Assembly (NCBI GenBank): GCA_937888735.1
Contig: CALASN010000056.1
Location: 1-6,389 of the forward strand
Reading direction: 5' to 3'
DNA length: 6,389 nucleotides
Source: UBA5499 sp002426275
Lineage (GTDB): Bacteria; Bacillota; DTU084
Part shown: positions 6,263 through 6,389 of the stretch, piece by piece
Layout of the letters: each line of letters opens with the position of its first letter
Position numbering within the stretch: the stretch's first letter is position 1
Position numbers and translations under genes: made by a program
The notes under the pieces: generated by a model
What the model was told of the DNA's origin: nothing
Database searches by the model: none
Seen by the model: only the letters and a program-made list of their open reading frames with translations

Positions 6263-6389
6263 TCATCTCGCAGAGTAACATTCCGTTAAACCGAGGTGTC
6301 CGGCACGTTTAAATCTCTCGTTGGATAAGGGCATTACCTGCTCCTTTGTTTCTCTTTACCTGCTTGTAGGCACGGTTCAGGTTGTCCCT
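6263..6389 (-). pseudogene. Group II intron reverse transcriptase/maturase, internally deleted remnant
   Basis: The frame entering from the right edge reads RDNLNRAYKQVKRNKGAG (6389-6336). This is the typical N-terminal RT-0 region of group II intron reverse transcriptases, normally followed by VDGM and about 350-400 more residues. Here the frame changes at once to NALIQREI and stops at 6309-6311. In the +1 frame the same stretch (6337-6263) reads VMPLSNERFKRAGHLGLTECYSAR then TGA, which resembles the C-terminal tail of the same family (an N-x-x-[FWY]-x-x-x-G-L-x-S/G-L-T pattern just before domain V). So nearly the whole RT, X and DNA-binding regions are missing and the two ends are joined out of frame. 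A GCAGGTA heptamer occurs at the junction and 21 nt before it, perhaps by chance. The product would be non-functional. The N-terminal identification is firm; the C-terminal one is likely. Confidence 0.85.

Larger units (their letters stand above)
6172..6389 (-). mobile_element. Group II intron, 3' part (ORF remnant, domains V and VI)
   Basis: This is the 3' end of a bacterial group II intron in the same direction as purB; its 5' part lies beyond the right edge. Three signs agree. First, reverse transcriptase coding remnants at 6263-6389. Second, a domain V hairpin at 6217-6246. Third, a 3-nt J5/6 linker followed by domain VI at 6172-6213 with a bulged branch-point A at 6178 and an intron end in GAT (purine-A-pyrimidine-like ending, usual for group II). 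The CGC triad and short distal domain V stem, together with an ORF ending only ~16 nt before domain V, suggest the IIC (bacterial class C) lineage. That subclass is an inference. No 5' GUGYG end can be seen, so full length is unknown. The intron sits where a purB promoter or leader would be expected. Confidence 0.9.

Noticed and set aside
6156..6389. Purine (G-box) riboswitch or promoter for the operon.
   Set aside because: All of this stretch is accounted for by the intron 3' end and the 16-nt exon. No G-box core was seen; any such element would lie beyond the right edge.

Overview
This window is a slice of a de novo purine biosynthesis operon, read entirely on the minus strand. In transcription order (right to left) it holds purB, purC, purS, purQ, purL and the first 279 codons of purF, which runs off the left edge. 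The five-subunit style set (separate PurS, PurQ and a ~744-residue 'small' PurL), the order B-C-S-Q-L-F, and a PurF with a cleavable propeptide and an Fe-S-type cysteine all match the Bacillus/Clostridia type of pur operon. The base composition looks mid-50s % GC by eye. I infer a Firmicute, probably a clostridial or Peptococcaceae-like lineage; the genus cannot be read from this window.

Layout. 1-838: 5' part of purF (GTG start). 839-3073: purL (GTG start). 3067-3777: purQ. 3778-4029: purS. 4045-4752: purC, using a start that forms a TAATG junction with purB. 4752-6155: purB, an unusually long and divergent adenylosuccinate lyase. The genes are packed with gaps of 15 nt or less and several overlaps, so they look co-transcribed and translationally coupled. 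No internal promoter, terminator or riboswitch is visible. Together the products cover formylglycinamidine synthesis (PurS/Q/L), SAICAR synthesis (PurC), fumarate release to AICAR and AMP (PurB), and the committing step (PurF). PurE/K, M, N, H and D are not in the window.

The unexpected part is 6172-6389. It is the 3' end of a group II intron in the same orientation as the operon. Domain V folds cleanly (9-bp proximal helix with both conserved wobble pairs, 2-nt AC bulge, CGC triad). A 3-nt J5/6 follows, then domain VI with a bulged branch-point A seven bases from the 3' end. The intron ends 16 nt before the purB ATG and leaves only the Shine-Dalgarno on the 3' exon. Its reverse transcriptase gene is a remnant: an N-terminal piece is joined out of frame to the last ~20 codons, so this copy cannot encode its own maturase. 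An intact relative elsewhere would be needed for efficient splicing or mobility. The purB Shine-Dalgarno repeats the domain VI 5' strand, so unspliced RNA could mask it. The most interesting hypothesis here is that expression of the purine operon depends on splicing of a maturase-less intron.
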